Notes under the pieces: generated by a model
The model's input: the letters and a program-made list of their open reading frames with translations, nothing else
Told to the model about the DNA's origin: nothing
The model's database searches: none
Assembly (NCBI GenBank): GCA_036571765.1
Contig: BROE01000003.1
Location: forward strand, 7,044,336-7,108,335
Direction: 5' to 3'
Source of the DNA: Plecoglossus altivelis
Lineage: Eukaryota; Chordata; Actinopteri; Osmeriformes; Plecoglossidae
Length of the DNA: 64,000 nt
Part shown: positions 43,010 through 55,300 of the stretch, piece after piece
How positions within the stretch are numbered: the stretch's first letter is position 1
How the letters are laid out: the number at the start of each line of letters is the position of its first letter
Program-made: the position numbers and the translations under genes

Positions 43010-44005
43010 CTATACGTCTGGGCCCACCCTATTATCAGACTTTGGCTCACCTCCCCGGTTGGAGGTTTCAATCGAGATTACTCTTTTACAATGGCTTAGG
43101 TGTATCCAGGTAGATCCTTTAGCTATTTTAACGGCAGTAGGGGTACTCAACAGTACCTGATAAGGCCATTCCCACTTAGGAGAGTGCCAGTGTTTCTTCT
43201 TAATGCTCCTCATTAACACCCAGTCTCCTGGTTCCACTAATTGGCTTTCCTGCTGGGAAACAGAAGGGTTCTCATCAGTTTGTTTCTGTATCTGTTTTTC
43301 CATAATACCTCTCATATAATCAGCTAGATTGAATGCATCATCAGTTTCCCATTGATTTTTAAACTGGGGCAATCTGTACGGTCTGCCAAATAGTGTCTCA
43401 TAGAGTGTTAAACCTGCTGTACCATGTTTATGTATAGTTTCACTAGGTCTAGACATTGAGCCCACAGTCTCACTGTTTCCTCAATTAATTTTCTTAATCT
43501 ATTTTTTATTGTTCCGTTCATTCTTTCCACTAATCCTGCACTTTGGGGGTGATAGGCACAGTGATTCCTTAGATCAATGTGAAACATTGTTTCTATTTTT
43601 CTCATGAGTTGGTTAACCAAATGTGCTTCATTGTCACTATATATTCTCTCTGGTATTCCCTACCTCGGTATTATATCTTTGCATAATGCTTCCACTGTCA
43701 GAGCGTCTGGATGTTTAGTTGGAAATAATTCTATCCATTTGGAGAATGTGTCTATTATGACCAGACAATATTTTTTGCCCTCGCTTTGGTTTAACTCTAT
43801 GAAATCCATATGTATAGTTTGAAATGGGTACTTAGGTGTTGGGAACTGTCCCCTTCGTGGCCTCAGGTTTCCTTGTGGATAATGTTTGGCACATGTCAAA
43901 CATGCTCTACAGAAGTTGTTTTGAATAAGAGTTAAAGTCCTACCATCCCCCCCGTTGAGACATGTGTCACACCATGGCTCAATATTGCCGCCCATTTATA
44001 TAAAT
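43010..44005 (-). pseudogene. ERV integrase (nearly whole, interrupted)
   Basis: Minus-strand frames 43995-43660, 43620-43408 and 43465-43010 cover an integrase: CxxC of the zinc-binding domain (CLTCAKH), catalytic Asp in HMDFIELNQ, second Asp in YSDNEAH (near 43634), catalytic Glu in GLVERMNGTIK (near 43530), and a C-terminal domain with PGDWVLMRSIKKKHW and PYQVLLSTPTAVKI. Breaks seen: a TAG at 43660-43662 and a frameshift near 43450. Style and the following env point to an ERV1/epsilon-like retrovirus. Confidence 0.78.
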
Positions 44006-44207
44006 TCCGTGGTAGGATAGGTTTGTTGTCCGTCCCTACGGAATTTACCAGGACTCCGCTGTCCTTTCTGTTGTCTTTCTCCTTCGTACTACCGTCAACC
44101 TTTGGACTCCAGCTGACGGGAAGAAGACCAGTCCTGGACAAGGGTCTCAAAGGATCAGCCTAGGAGCCTGCTGTGGCCACAGTCTTTCTGGAGTTCCCCA
44201 CGCCCGT
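44006..44207 (-). other. ERV leader-like sequence joined to integrase
   Basis: Between the primer binding site and the integrase there are only about 200 bp, in which a 72-codon frame (44150-43932) crosses into the zinc-binding region of the integrase. Gag, protease, RT and RNase H are absent, so a large deletion has joined the leader to pol. Confidence 0.55.
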
Positions 44208-44220
44208 GCTCGAAGGACCA
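44208..44220 (-). promoter_or_regulatory. tRNA-Tyr-type primer binding site, copy 2
   Basis: The minus strand reads TGGTCCTTCGAGC, identical to copy 1 at 41956. It lies six bases after the probable LTR end ...CCCAACA. Confidence 0.7.
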
Positions 44221-44226
44221 CTTTAA

Positions 44227-44605
44227 TGTTGGGTCTAAACAACCTACAACAACAGCCACAAGGGTCAACAACAGGTCACAAGGAAGAAAGACAAGAGAGT
44301 GAAGTATTTTTTACTTGCGAGAAGAACGGACAGAGATGTGTTCAGTTCTCCTACTGCTCTGAAGCACACCTCGCCGAACCCTCTCTTTTTATTGTCTTCA
44401 GGGCATTCCCTGGTTACAATGTGCACTAATTGTGCTCTAAAGGGAGGGTGAACACACAGCAGCAATGTGAATAAGGTCATGAGTTGCACGATATGCTTGA
44501 GTAACAACTGCCTGCGCCACCTCCGCCGCCGCATTCTGCGGCCAAGAACGCAGCTCCTCCCCCGCAAAGATGGCTCACCGCAGCTGATCTCCGGCAGGCA
44601 CAGCA
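44227..44605 (-). repeat. Probable ERV LTR (5' LTR on minus strand)
   Basis: It ends at 44227 (minus-strand ...ACCCAACA). An AATAAA polyadenylation signal lies near 44388 on the minus strand, and downstream are T-rich and TGT-rich stretches as in R-U5. The outer end is uncertain; 44605 is where a GC-rich promoter-like segment starts. Confidence 0.5.
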
Positions 44606-44719
44606 TGTTACTTCTGTTACCTGAAAAACAAGGCTACTCAAGCATTCTCAAGCATTCCATACACATGCTACAAAATATCAGAGTAAATATGAGATAACTT
44701 ATGTACAATTATTCCAACA

Positions 44720-45540
44720 ATTTTCACTTCCAAAAACAGTTTTTCATGTATATGCCACCAATATTAACATGCTGGAATAGTCAGATTGGATGGGTTATTC
44801 ACATTGGTTATTCAGAAGTTTCATTCGAATGAATTGAAAATGCTGTTCAGAAGCTGAAAATCACTTTAAGGCCATAAAAAACTGAACTTGTGCAAAACAA
44901 ATTTTAAAGGCAAATTCTTGTGACTTCTTGTCTGTTGTATCGAGATAGGAAGACATGCACTTGATTTGGGGCAGTTTGTCCTGATTCAGCTGATATATAA
45001 GCATTATAATGTAATGTAAGGCACTGAATTAAAAATTATATTGATGGCTGGAAACAGAGATTTTTACTGAAACCTGTTTGCCATGTCTATACCACCAGTA
45101 TTAACATGCTGGAATAGTCAAAGTTGACAAGAAACCAGTCTTTCAGATGTTTCATGTAAATGCTTTGAACACAAATGTTGAGGAGGTGAAAATCACTTTA
45201 AGGCCATGAAAACTGAACTTGTGCAAAACTGATTTTAAAGGCAATTTCTTGTCAGTTCTTTTCTGTTGTTTGGAGATCGGAAGATATGTACTTGATTTTT
45301 GGCAGTTTGTCCTATTTGTTGCTGATATGTTAAAACAGAAAATGATGTGTCTTAAATTACATTTTAACATGTAATTTGAAGGAAAGAACCTTTTTGAATG
45401 TATAAATCAACAGGTTAAGTAGTTGCAGTTGTTTGGAAACCGGAAGGGATGTATGAAAGAAAGCAACAGCATAGAAAACCATGTTCAATAGCTAAGAAGC
45501 AGTTTAAGGCCATGGCAAAATGGAGTGTTTCCCTAACTGA
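44720..45540 (-). repeat. Diverged satellite related to the 28-33 kb array, inverted
   Basis: ACATGCTGGAATAGTCA recurs at about 44768 and 45105, and AATCACTTTAAGGCCAT followed by AACTGAACTTGTGCAAAA near 44860 and 45190. The reverse complement resembles the GTTTTTTATGGCCTTAAAGC unit text of the main array. Roughly two and a half decayed units. Confidence 0.65.
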
Positions 45541-46300
45541 TTCTCAGACCAGAGTCTCATCAGTAGCATCTAGATTGGTTGAAATATGATAGAGTACAAT
45601 GGAGTTGAGTATGTCGGGCCTGTTATCAGGTGAAATACAAGCACTGTCATGTATTGTGTGGCACTGCATGAAACTTGACATGACTGTACTGACACACAAA
45701 ATTTCATTTCCAAAACCCAGATTCAATGGAAGTGACATGGTAACTTGGAATTTCATGGTCAAAACTTTTCCCATGTATGAGTCACCAAGTCAAACATGAT
45801 AGAGTAGTCGTAGGTCTTCAGAAAGCATTCAACCGGAACTGCGTGGAAAACCATTTTCAGTAGATAAAAAAGTGTTTTAGGCCGTGAAATATTGAAGAAT
45901 TTCCAGAACTAATTCTCAGACGAAGGTCACATCAGTAGCACCTGGATTGGCTGAAATATGATGTAATGAAATGGATTTAAGCATGTTGGCCTGTTATAAG
46001 GTCAAATAGAATTACTGTCATGTATTGTGACACTGCATGACACTTAATATTACTGAGTTGAAACACTAAATTTCAATGCGAAACCCAGGTTCAACAGAAG
46101 GGACGTGGTTACATGGACTTTCAAGGCCAAAACCTTTTTCCATGTATGAATCATCAAGTCAAACATGATAGTGGTGTCGTAGTTCTTCGGAAACCATTCA
46201 ACTGGAAGTGAGGTACGAAACAAAGCAACTGCATGGAAAACAATTTTCAGTAGCTGAGAAGCAGTTTAAGGCCTTGAAAAACAGACAATTTCCAAAAGGG
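45541..46300. repeat. Tandem repeat of ~370 bp, two units
   Basis: CATCAGTAGCA...TGGATTGG(C/T)TGAAATATGAT and GTCATGTATTGTG recur near 45560/45930 and 45647/46017. The units also contain AGAAGCAGTTTAAGGCC, which links them loosely to the neighbouring satellite. Confidence 0.65.
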
Positions 46301-46552
46301 AATCTCAGGCCAAAATCTAACAAACTTAAATTAATTCATCTAACCTTTATTTTCTTAAATCATGTTCAAAAGTTTGGCTACTGGATAATGTATTGCCTAT
46401 TAATTAATAGGTTTTAAAGGAGGTGCTGTTTTTCCTTGCCTCCTCTCTCAGCTCCGCTCACTTCATCATCCGCGCCTGCCCAGCCTAATCAGCTAGGCAT
46501 ATGAGGAGGTGGAGCCCATCAGTCGGCAGCCAGTGGGTCCAGCTACAGCAGT

Positions 46553-47560
46553 TTGGTTACATATTTTCTTCAGTTGATTTTGTCGTGCACAGTTTTTCAA
46601 ATTGAGGTCCTCAAAAGTTACAGGCCGCTATTGTTATCTCTGGCTCATGAGCATTTGTGGTCCAGCCATCTTGATGTTACCAAAACCTGTAATCGTGTCC
46701 TGCAGTATTTCTTTTGGCCAGGTCTGAAAGCTGATGTGGTTGGCTTCTGTAAAACCTGTAGCACCTACCAGTCCGTAGATAAGCCAAACCAGGTGTTACC
46801 CAGGCTCCACTATGCCCTATGCCTGTTGTCGGTGAGCCATTCAAGCAAGTCATTGTAGATTGTGTTGGGCCAAAATGTCAGGTAACCAGTACCTGTTCGT
46901 TTTCCTTAAGCGGTCCCACTTTGCAAGATAACTGACCCTTCTTTTACCGAAGCACTTACTAAGTTTTTCACCACTTTTGGTCTTCCCAGGGTCGTGCAGA
47001 CAGACCAAGGCACAAACCTGTCTAGGACCTTTAAAGAGACCGTGCAGTCGCTTGGTGTGACCCACTCTGTGTCCAGTGCCTATCATCCACAGTCTCAGGG
47101 TTCACTGTACGATGGTACTGAAGTCCATGCTGAGCAAGTTCTATTATGAGACAGGCAAGGACTAGGATGAGGGGGTTCCGTTCATGCTGTTTGCTATCAG
47201 AGACGCCACCCAGGAGTCTCCAGGTTTCAGTCCAGCTGAACTTGTGTTAGGTTATAGCTTGCGTTGTCCCCTAAAAGTGCTAAGAAAGCAGCTTATGTTT
47301 AAGTTGGTGTCGTCAGGAAGTGTCAGATTTAGTTTGTAAGTGCAGAAATCAACTGCAGCAGGCCACTGCATTGGCTGAGGAAGCCCTATCTTCCTCACAG
47401 GTCAGTATGAAGAAACATTTTGATAAGAAGGTTGTAGTCCGCCATTTTAAGCCTGGTTATAAGGATTTAGTGTTGCTACCAACCTTTGGCTCTGCTCTTT
47501 CCGCTTATTTCTCTGGCCCATATGTTGTAGGAAATAGTGTCTGACACAAACTGTCATCCT
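46553..47560 (+). pseudogene. Integrase remnant of the second Gmr1-type element
   Basis: The frame 46553-46858 has the zinc-binding domain: LLSLAHEHLWSSHLDVTKT, FFWPGLKADVVGFCKTC. The catalytic part (46850-47300) is scattered over three frames; stretches like PTLQD and SPAELVLGY mark its start and end. The frame 47320-47544 has the C-terminal region with VSMKKHFDKK and FSGPYVV. The catalytic triad cannot be read in one frame. Confidence 0.7.
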
Positions 47561-47911
47561 TACACCTGAGCGAAGGAGGAAGACCAGATTTTGTCATGTT
47601 AATATCCTCAAGCCCTTTCGTGTCAGGGATGATGACACGACAGTTCAGTTCCTGTTAGCTGTGCCCTGTGGATTACCTGTATGTCCGGCGCTTAAGGAGG
47701 ATTTTGAAGAGCCTTGAGTGTCTAACTCTGAGTTTATGTCCAGTTTAGGCGCCAATCTGTCATACCTCAGTGGAGATCAACTTAGTGACATCTCGGCTTT
47801 ATTGTAATCCTACCCCTCATTATTGGGTGATACTATATCCCTCACTGGTATACTTGAGCACGACATCAATGTAGGTTCTGCCACTCCTATCAACATGCTT
47901 ATCGCTGCCCT

Positions 47912-48938
47912 TTGCCTAAGCATGAGGCCATGAAGAAAGAGGTTAACTACCTGTTAGAAAATGGCCTGGCTAAACCAAGTTACAGCCCATGGAGCTCTCC
48001 GTGTCACCTTGCTCCTAAGTCCGATGGTACTCATTGTTCCTGTACAGACCTTATGAAAGTTAACACAGTGACTGTGCCAGATTTGATTCCTCTGCCACGA
48101 ATGGATGACTGTATTAACAACACTGGCCCTGCTGTGCACATCACTAAGTTAGACCTGTTAAAGGGCTACTGGCAGGTAGCATCGTATATCTCTGCCTTTG
48201 TGAGTGACACCTGACCATTTCGTGCAGTACATCGTTATGGCCTTTGGCATGAGAAATGCACCTGCTACATTCCAGCGCCTTATGCATCTAGTGCTTAGCC
48301 ATGTCCCTAACTGTAATGTGTACTTGAATGACATTGTTGTGTATATAGACACCTGACCTGAGCATATCTCCATTTTGTGTGTGGTTTTCAAACGTCTGTC
48401 CCACAGACAATTAACTTGGCCAAGTGGGATTTTGGTAAGGCCACTGTGATTTACGTTGGTAGGTGGTCGGCCATGGACAGGTGCAGCCTGTGAATGCAAA
48501 GGTTGAGGCCGTACTTTTATACAACACTCCTACTACTGGTAAGCAATTGCGACGGTTTTTGGGTCTAGCTGGCCACAATCAATGTTTTTGTACGAATTTC
48601 GCAGTTCTAGTTGATACACTCACTGTCCTTTGCAACCCCTCAGTCCCTTATAAGCGGCTGAATGTGAGTGTGCTTTCCAGACAGCAAAGTCTCTCTTATG
48701 CAGTGCCCCAGTACTTTCGCCACTTGACTATTCCAAACCGTTCAGTCTGGAGGTGGAGGCTAGTACCTCTGGAGCTGGTGCTGTGCTTCTACAGGACGAT
48801 GAGGCTGGTGTGCCCCATCCTGTTTCATATTTCTCCGCCAAGTTCAAGAAGCACCAGCTCAACTACTCCACCATCGAGAAGGAGACCCTGGCCATGCGCC
48901 TAGCCCTTCAGCACTTCAATGTTTGTCGATACTACTAA
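47912..48938 (+). pseudogene. RT and RNase H remnant of the second Gmr1-type element
   Basis: RT fingers and palm in the frame 47912-48214: MKKEVNYLLENGLAKPSYSP, then ITKLDLLKGYWQV with the first catalytic Asp. The active site appears as YLND (near 48313) where YLDD is usual, so it is altered as well as out of frame. The thumb is QLRRFLGLAGH (48463-48903), and RNase H begins EASTSGAGAVLLQDD with an S in place of the usual D, followed by STIEKETLAMRLALQHF. It ends just before the 3' LTR. Confidence 0.72.
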
Positions 48939-48988
48939 TGTCCCCGTCTCTGTGCTTACAGACCACAACCCTCTTGTGTAGGGGAAGG

Positions 48989-49260
48989 TGTTATGGGAGA
49001 TGCCCTTTTTTCCTTGCCTCCTCCCACAGCTCCACTCAACTCATCATCCGCACCTGCCCAGCCTAATCAGCCGGGCATACAAGGAGCCGGAGCCCACCAG
49101 TTGGCGGCCAGTGGGTCCCAGCTACAGCAGTTTAGTTCCAGTTTTTATTCAGTTGATTTTGTATTAACTTAAGAACATTTATTTTTGAAGCACATTTTTA
49201 CCTTGATTTGTTTTTGTAAATAAATGTAGTTCTTTTTGGCCTCTTTCGCCACACTCCTGT
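48989..49260 (+). repeat. 3' LTR (at least its first ~270 bp) of the second element
   Basis: Starts TGTTATGGGAGATGCC after a GGGGAAGG tract. It carries AATAAA near 49219. Its 3' limit is uncertain; CTTACA near 49347 is one possible end. Confidence 0.6.
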
Positions 49261-50585
49261 TTTGCGTTCTGCTACCGGTCCCATTTCCAGTTATTGTGCC
49301 AACCCCCTCCTGGACTCTCCACCCTATGGCACGAAATGGTAGGCTTACAAAACAATGTAAAAAATCTATTGAATTCACTGTGTTAAGAGTGTTAGACAAT
49401 GCAGTTAAGGTCTATGAAAAGGACCTTGACCTTTGTAGCCTAACTTTCACGTCAGTCATGGCATGTCATTTTATTTTGATGTGGTGGATAAAGGAGATGC
49501 TTAAAGTGTACACTTTTTCTTTAAGTAGTCAAGTGGCTGTATGCATTACTTTTTGCCGTGGTGGATCGATATGACCCATGCTGTACCTCTCCCGCTGCTT
49601 AAGAATAGGGTGCACGCCCAATTAGTTTGACTATTTAAACCAGACTTAAATTAGTAGGCTTGCGTGAGCTGAAATTGGCCTTTATGGAACCGTTGAAGCC
49701 CTGCTTGACTTGTTAACCAAATTCAAGCCAGGTTTTGGACTAAATCTTTTTCAGAATGATCAAGTTAAAACTACTAAATACAGCTTGGGCATTCTATCTT
49801 CTTCTTTGGCACCATTAGACTACGGACTGGACTTAGCAAAGCAAAGATAAAAGACATAAGCAAGACTAAAGAAATTTGGTGAGTGAGGGTTCCTCCAAAG
49901 ACAGTTGGTGACACAAAAATGTATTTACACATATGCATGCATTAAGAACAGACTAAAAAAGAGAGTAAATGTGCTAACGTCCAATCATCACCAAATTTGG
50001 CAGATAGTTTAAAACCAAGCCTCACAAAAAGTATCATATGGATATTTGAAATCAAATCTTTGACGTAAGTCAAATCTTTGACGTATTTACACCAAAGTTG
50101 CAGCATGCACTCTAAATCACATGCCTGTGTCATGTTAATTTTGTCATGGTTCGCAATATTTTGCAAACTAGCAGCATGCACTTTAAACCACATGGCAATT
50201 TCATAATGGTTTGCAATGTTGAGAAGGAATCGGCCATTGCTGCCTGCAGCTATATTTATTGGTGTAACTCATCAGGAACAACTCCTTTGTCAAAGGAGAG
50301 ATTTAAGATATAAACTAAAGGTCTACCGATAAATAGACATATTGGGAGTCATTAGAGACTCACAGATGTCATTTTAAAAGTTTGTCAAAATTGTACAAAA
50401 CTAAATCAAACTTAATTTGGCAAACTTTAGGCACGTCCAAAATATTCGTACAACAGAGGCTTTAAAACTCTACTTCAACGCAACAGTAATTCTCTCACAT
50501 ATAAACGATTGCCTGGTGAGTTGGACTCTGTAGTCAAAAAATCTAAGTCACACCATCATTATCCATAACTGAAAAAATACACATT
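49261..50585. other. Old repeat-derived sequence, no gene seen
   Basis: Around 49980-50220 there are CAAATTTGGCAGA and GCATGCACTNTAAACCACATG phrases, the first of which recurs at 51700. It also has a short direct repeat (GTCAAATCTTTGACGT at 50060-50085). No open frame with family resemblance. Confidence 0.5.
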
Positions 50586-50589
50586 TTCA

Positions 50590-50840
50590 AGTTGGGAAAA
50601 CATTATAATTTATTCAGACAACGTGCTTGTCTATAAAATTATTTGTGGTCTTGCCCCTCCATCACTAAAGGATTACATCATATTTATTCAAACACAGCCA
50701 CTTGAGCGTTAATCAGAGGACACTGCAAAATACTATTTAGAAAAACTTAATTTGGATAGCCTATCTTTTCAATCCTTGCTGTTCGCTCCTGGAATGTGGG
50801 CCTCCCAGAATTAAGAAACGTCACATCACGTAACAGTTTC
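50590..50840 (+). pseudogene. Ancient LINE 3' end (RT C-terminus)
   Basis: The plus frame reads LVYKIICGLAPPSLKDYI and, after a stop, SFQSLLFAPGMWAS. This matches the pattern of the C-terminal end of many fish LINE ORF2 proteins (YKIIHGLAP.. then a FGQSAFSVRA-like block). Only this end is left and it is broken. Confidence 0.5.
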
Positions 50841-50999
50841 TCAAGATTCATTACATAGTGGTTATTAGTCAACTAGATATGTAAACATAACCTGGATCAC
50901 TGTATAAAAGTTGTTATATCAAAGTAACAAATGTGTTTTAGCTGTGTTTTATTGCTGATTCAGTGTTATCATGTCCACCTTAATTGATGTGTTTTTGGC

Positions 51000-51200
51000 C
51001 AGGCTGCGGAGCCACTTAAGTGTTTCTACCTTTTCTTCTTATCATTATTGGTGGCCAAGCAGCTAGGCCACAGAGCCATTTAAGTGTTTCTGCCTTTTCT
51101 TATTGGTGGCCAACCAGCAAAGTTGCAGAGGCACTTAAGTGTTTCTACCTTTACTTATTCTTATTGGTGGTCAAGCAGCGAGGCTGTGGAGCCATTATTA
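51000..51200. repeat. Three tandem ~55-65 bp repeats
   Basis: Each unit has TTAAGTGTTTCTACCTTTTC followed by TTATTGGTGGCCAAGCAGC. Units begin near 51015, 51079 and 51135. They run into an ATT repeat at 51195-51208. Confidence 0.85.
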
Positions 51201-51204
51201 TTAT

Positions 51205-51760
51205 TATTAATCATCTTCTTCTCCCATGGCTGAACCGTACCGCTAACAGTTGTGACATTTGGCACACTCAGTAAAGACAGTCCCTTCTATGATTACACTA
51301 ACTTTCATGTCTCCCATTGGAGCATTCTAGCGCCACTAATGGGTCAAAGTTGGACCTGTGTTCATGCACGGAACCTTCAAACTGTATGACCGATTTTCAA
51401 AAATGAGGAACCGTTGGATTCCATGCATCAAGATAAGTTCCATACACCCTATGGCATCAATTTCCGTTTATCTAGATGTGTGCCCTGTGACCACTGGGCA
51501 TGGCCATGGGAAGCAAAAATGTGTTCGGGCCAATAGTTGTTGATCGTTTGCCTTTTTAAGTGTTACTGTGTCTCATTATATTTTGGGACATCCCTTGTGT
51601 GACACATGATAACGTGTGATACAAGGCAATTCTATTCGGTTGCCATTTTGAAATAATGCTTTTGTTTTCTGTTCTCCTCCTAAAATGTTGTTCAATATTC
51701 ACAAAATTTGGCAGACAATGTACTCAGATCAAGCCTCCCAAATGTTCTCAATTGGACTTT
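51205..51760. repeat. Dispersed fish-type repeat, unclassified
   Basis: Sequence such as TCTAGCGCCACTAATGGGTC and CACAAAATTTGGCAGACAAT has the look of a widely dispersed teleost repeat. A 61-codon plus frame (51358-51543) spans it but is not a known protein. Confidence 0.4.
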
Positions 51761-52382
51761 ACAGTCTGTCCCTTATCATCCCTTGTCATGAATACAAGGA
51801 GAGCTCCATCTATGATCTCTGTTCACTGTGAGTGGTCAGAGGCAGGGAGCTGTGGATCTTTCTTTGAGACTGTTGAAACATCATAACTAGCTGACTGTCA
51901 CTATCTATGTTTACATTCTTTTACGCTATTATGATTACCTTACATGATTTAGACCTAAGCCTGGTATTGTGTTGCCTGCATGTGGTTGTATTATTAGTTC
52001 AGATATACTGTATTATTGAGAAGTTAAATAAGTGGTTGTCAGATTTAAATAATATATTTTCCCTGGGTATGCATAGATGTACTTCATATGTCTACATCTA
52101 AAATGATTTTGTTTGTAAACGTAGGATATAATTTTTTCTCAGAACACTAAATATTATATTTTGTTATTCCATTAAATCGAAGTCTATAGTCTATAGAATG
52201 CTCTACAATGTATTGCATCCTTTGTCATGATATAAGATAAGGTTTTACTGAACGATTCAAAGGGAACAATATTTTATTATGGTTTGACATTGAAAATATA
52301 GTCAGTGTAAAACCATTTAAATACACGAAAGACATTTGTTTGTAAAAAGTACTTCCTACAAACACACCATCAAATTAAATCA
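51761..52382. other. FBXL22 3' flank, no gene seen
   Basis: AT-rich. On the minus strand, possible polyadenylation signals for FBXL22 are seen as TTTATT or TTTAAT on plus; the closest candidate is near 52271, about 110 bp after the stop codon. Confidence 0.45.
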
Positions 52383-55300
52383 TCAGGAGGAGTGCAAACT
52401 TTTCTGCGCAACCCTTTTGAGCTGAAGCCTCTCGTCAGGCTTGCTGTCAGGGATCATGCCTGCACTCCTCTCTGCACTGAGTTTTATGGACGGCCTTCTC
52501 TCTCTAATTGCCTGCAGGCCTGCCTGAGTCACATTGCGACAGAAGTCCACCCTCACGCCCACCAGGCTGGCACCATGAGCTACCACAGCTTGCATTACAT
52601 AGTCAGTAACTCGGACGCAGTTTTCCAGATGGAGACTTTTCAGTCTCCTGCAGCTGTGCAGCAAAGCCACCACATCTTGGTCCGTGATATGTCCGCAGCC
52701 AGACAAGGTCAGGGAAAGAAGGTTTGGGCACCTGGACAAGCAGACAGACATAGGTCAGCTAACAAAAGGAATCAAACAATCTCCTCCTTTTGATCGTGTT
52801 CCACTGAACAAATACTGTATAAATGAGTGATGAAACTTTAACTCAACATTTTTGTCATATATATTTTTTTGTCAAACAATAAAGATTTTGGTTACACAAA
52901 GGGTCTTAAGACTTCATTTAATTAAATTATTTCATAATGCCAAGAGAAAATATCACTACATTGCAGTTGGATAACATCTACTAAGCCTGGTTATTATTTT
53001 TGAGTTCATAGTTCATAGTTCATAGTGCAACAGGGGTGCTGCAACCTGCTGGTTAGCCAGCAGCACATTGCAGGAAGACCTTCGCACAGTTGATGACAGA
53101 AGTTAACATAAATGTCAATGTAACAAATGTCACTTAAATGTCATGTCAGTTTTTGAGACTTGTTGATGTTTGGGTGTCGCTTATAGCACCACGTATGGGC
53201 ATTTGTGGGCGAATAGCAGTGTGGGAGTAGTGAATGACCTGTTGTATCATTTGCCAAAATAAAAAGAACTGGGCCAAGGGCTTTTTGAGCTATTGAGCCA
53301 TTTCATGGAGAATATAAAATAACAATACTATTAAACTTGTTTGTTCCTGAGGAACCCTAAATATTTAATAAGTTTAAATATAGGTTGTGCTATTTCCAAA
53401 GGCGAACACACATAATAATGAGGAAAGGTAGAGACACTTTTTTTTTTTTCAGAATCAGAAACCGTTTATTGCCATTGTCAGTGAAGTTCACAAACGTAGG
53501 AACTTGCTTCGGCGTAGGTGCAACATAAAGCAATGGATAAAGTATTAAAATATGTAAAAAATATATAAAAGGCATGCATAAAATTAAGAATAAAATAGAC
53601 TAAGATAGATTAACACTATATACAGAATGTAAAGTTGGCAGATAGTGCGATGTGCAAATGAGTAGTGCAAATAGATTGTTCTTAAATAATATTATTGTTA
53701 AAGTGGCAGGTGTTACAGAGTGTTCATGAGTCCAACGGCAGAGGGAAAGAAACTGTTCTTGTGGCGGGAGGTTCTGGTCCGGATGGACCGTAGCCTCCTG
53801 CCCGAGGGGAGTGGAACTCCACAAACAGGGATCCTGGTAGTTCCCGGGAGTCCAGATGCGTCGGATGAAATGAAGGGCCAGTGTTCGGATGCCGTCATCT
53901 ATCAGATCTGTTGGCTCTTAGGCGAACTGCAGTGGTCCAAGCGGAGGAGCCTGAGACTTGAGATGGCGGCGACCAGGCGTCGTCAAAGACTTCATCGAAG
54001 GCGTTCAGCGCCACAGCCTGAAGTCCTTAAGTCCGTGATCGGGGCTCTTGGGACAGGGCCCGATGATGACGGACTGTGAAGAGGCTGGACATGCATGACT
54101 CCAGGGTGTTAAAAATGTCTGTTAAAACAGGATTCAGCTCGCTCCGCCACAGGTTCAGCCGCGACTGCGGGAGACACCGTCTGGCCAGCCAGTTCCGGGG
54201 TGAGATTCCAAACTGTTCCTTACATTGTCCTGCCTGTAGTGAAAGCCCAGTAGGAGGTGGGGACGGGTGTGATGCCGATTCATTGTGTGAGAGGGTGGGG
54301 GAGCGGTTGTGATTTCGAACGTAATAGAAGAGGCGAGCTGTCCAGCGAGATTCTAGTCGTCTGCAGCATGGGGCTTTGGGCTGTAGATTGGTGACGCCTA
54401 ATCCCCAAACCGCCGAAGCGTTGTTCTCAGAGAAAGACTCCTTTAGGCGAGTGTTGTACAGAGATCTAGCTCTTGACACCTCCCTGCTAAATCTGTACTT
54501 AGCACCTTTGTAGCTCTCTCTGTCCCCTGCTCTGAATGCTGCCTCCTTCTGCTGCCTGAGCTGCCTCAGTTTGGGTGTGAACCAGGGCTTGTCATTGTTA
54601 TAAATCACCCTGGTGCGTGTGGGAATGATACTGTCCTCACAGAATTGGATGTATGACGTCACAGTGTCCGTGTACTCATCCAAACCATCCGTGGCAGTTT
54701 TGAACACATCCCAGTCTGTAATGTCCAAACACGCGCGTAGCTCCTCCACTGCCTCGCTGGTCCACTTCTTAGAAGTCCTCACTACAGGTTTGGAGAGCTT
54801 CAGCCTCTGTCTGTACGTGGGGATCAGGTGGATCATGGCGTGATCTGAGAGAGCTAGGGCAGCACGAGGAACCGCGTGGAAGGACCCACTCACTGTAGTG
54901 TAACTGTGATCCAGCGTATTCTGCTCTCTGGTCGGGCATTTAATAAACTGTCTGTACTTTGGTAGTTCCTGTGTGGGTACACTGCTTAGCAACAATATCA
55001 TAATAGTCAGAGTGAGTGTGAATCTATCAAAAATGTCAAACAGTAGATGTTGTTTACATAGACATTAATTCTGCAAACATTCTAACCCAAGTCAGTTATC
55101 GCTCTTGGCCAGGAGTTAAACATCATTGACTTTCCATAGCAGAGTGGGTTTTAAGAGGGAACAGGAGTTTCTGAGTCCTGTAGTTTGAGTAACAGACAAC
55201 CTCTGTGAATCCCAACAACAGAGGGGGTCAGTCGTCATATCTGAGCTGAAGTCGAAAGCTGCATCCAAACACACAACTAAAATTACCTTGTTCATGTTCA

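Larger units (their letters stand above)
46421..49260 (+). mobile_element. Second Gmr1-type LTR element, heavily decayed
   Basis: LTR fragments flank coding remnants: 5' piece 46421-46583 and 3' LTR from 48989 share CCTTGCCTCCTC, GCCTGCCCAGCCTAATCAGC and TTCAGTTGATTTTGT. Between them integrase pieces come first (46600-47550) and RT/RNase H pieces second (47900-48940), the Gmr1 order. Gag and protease are deleted, the 5' LTR running straight into the integrase zinc-binding domain. The GGGGAAGG before 48989 is a plausible polypurine tract. Many stops and frameshifts make it non-functional. The LTRs do not resemble those of the 17.2-kb element. Confidence 0.8.

Noticed and set aside
52392..52793. 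133-codon plus frame over FBXL22 exon 2
   Set aside because: It is the antisense of a conserved leucine-rich repeat exon.
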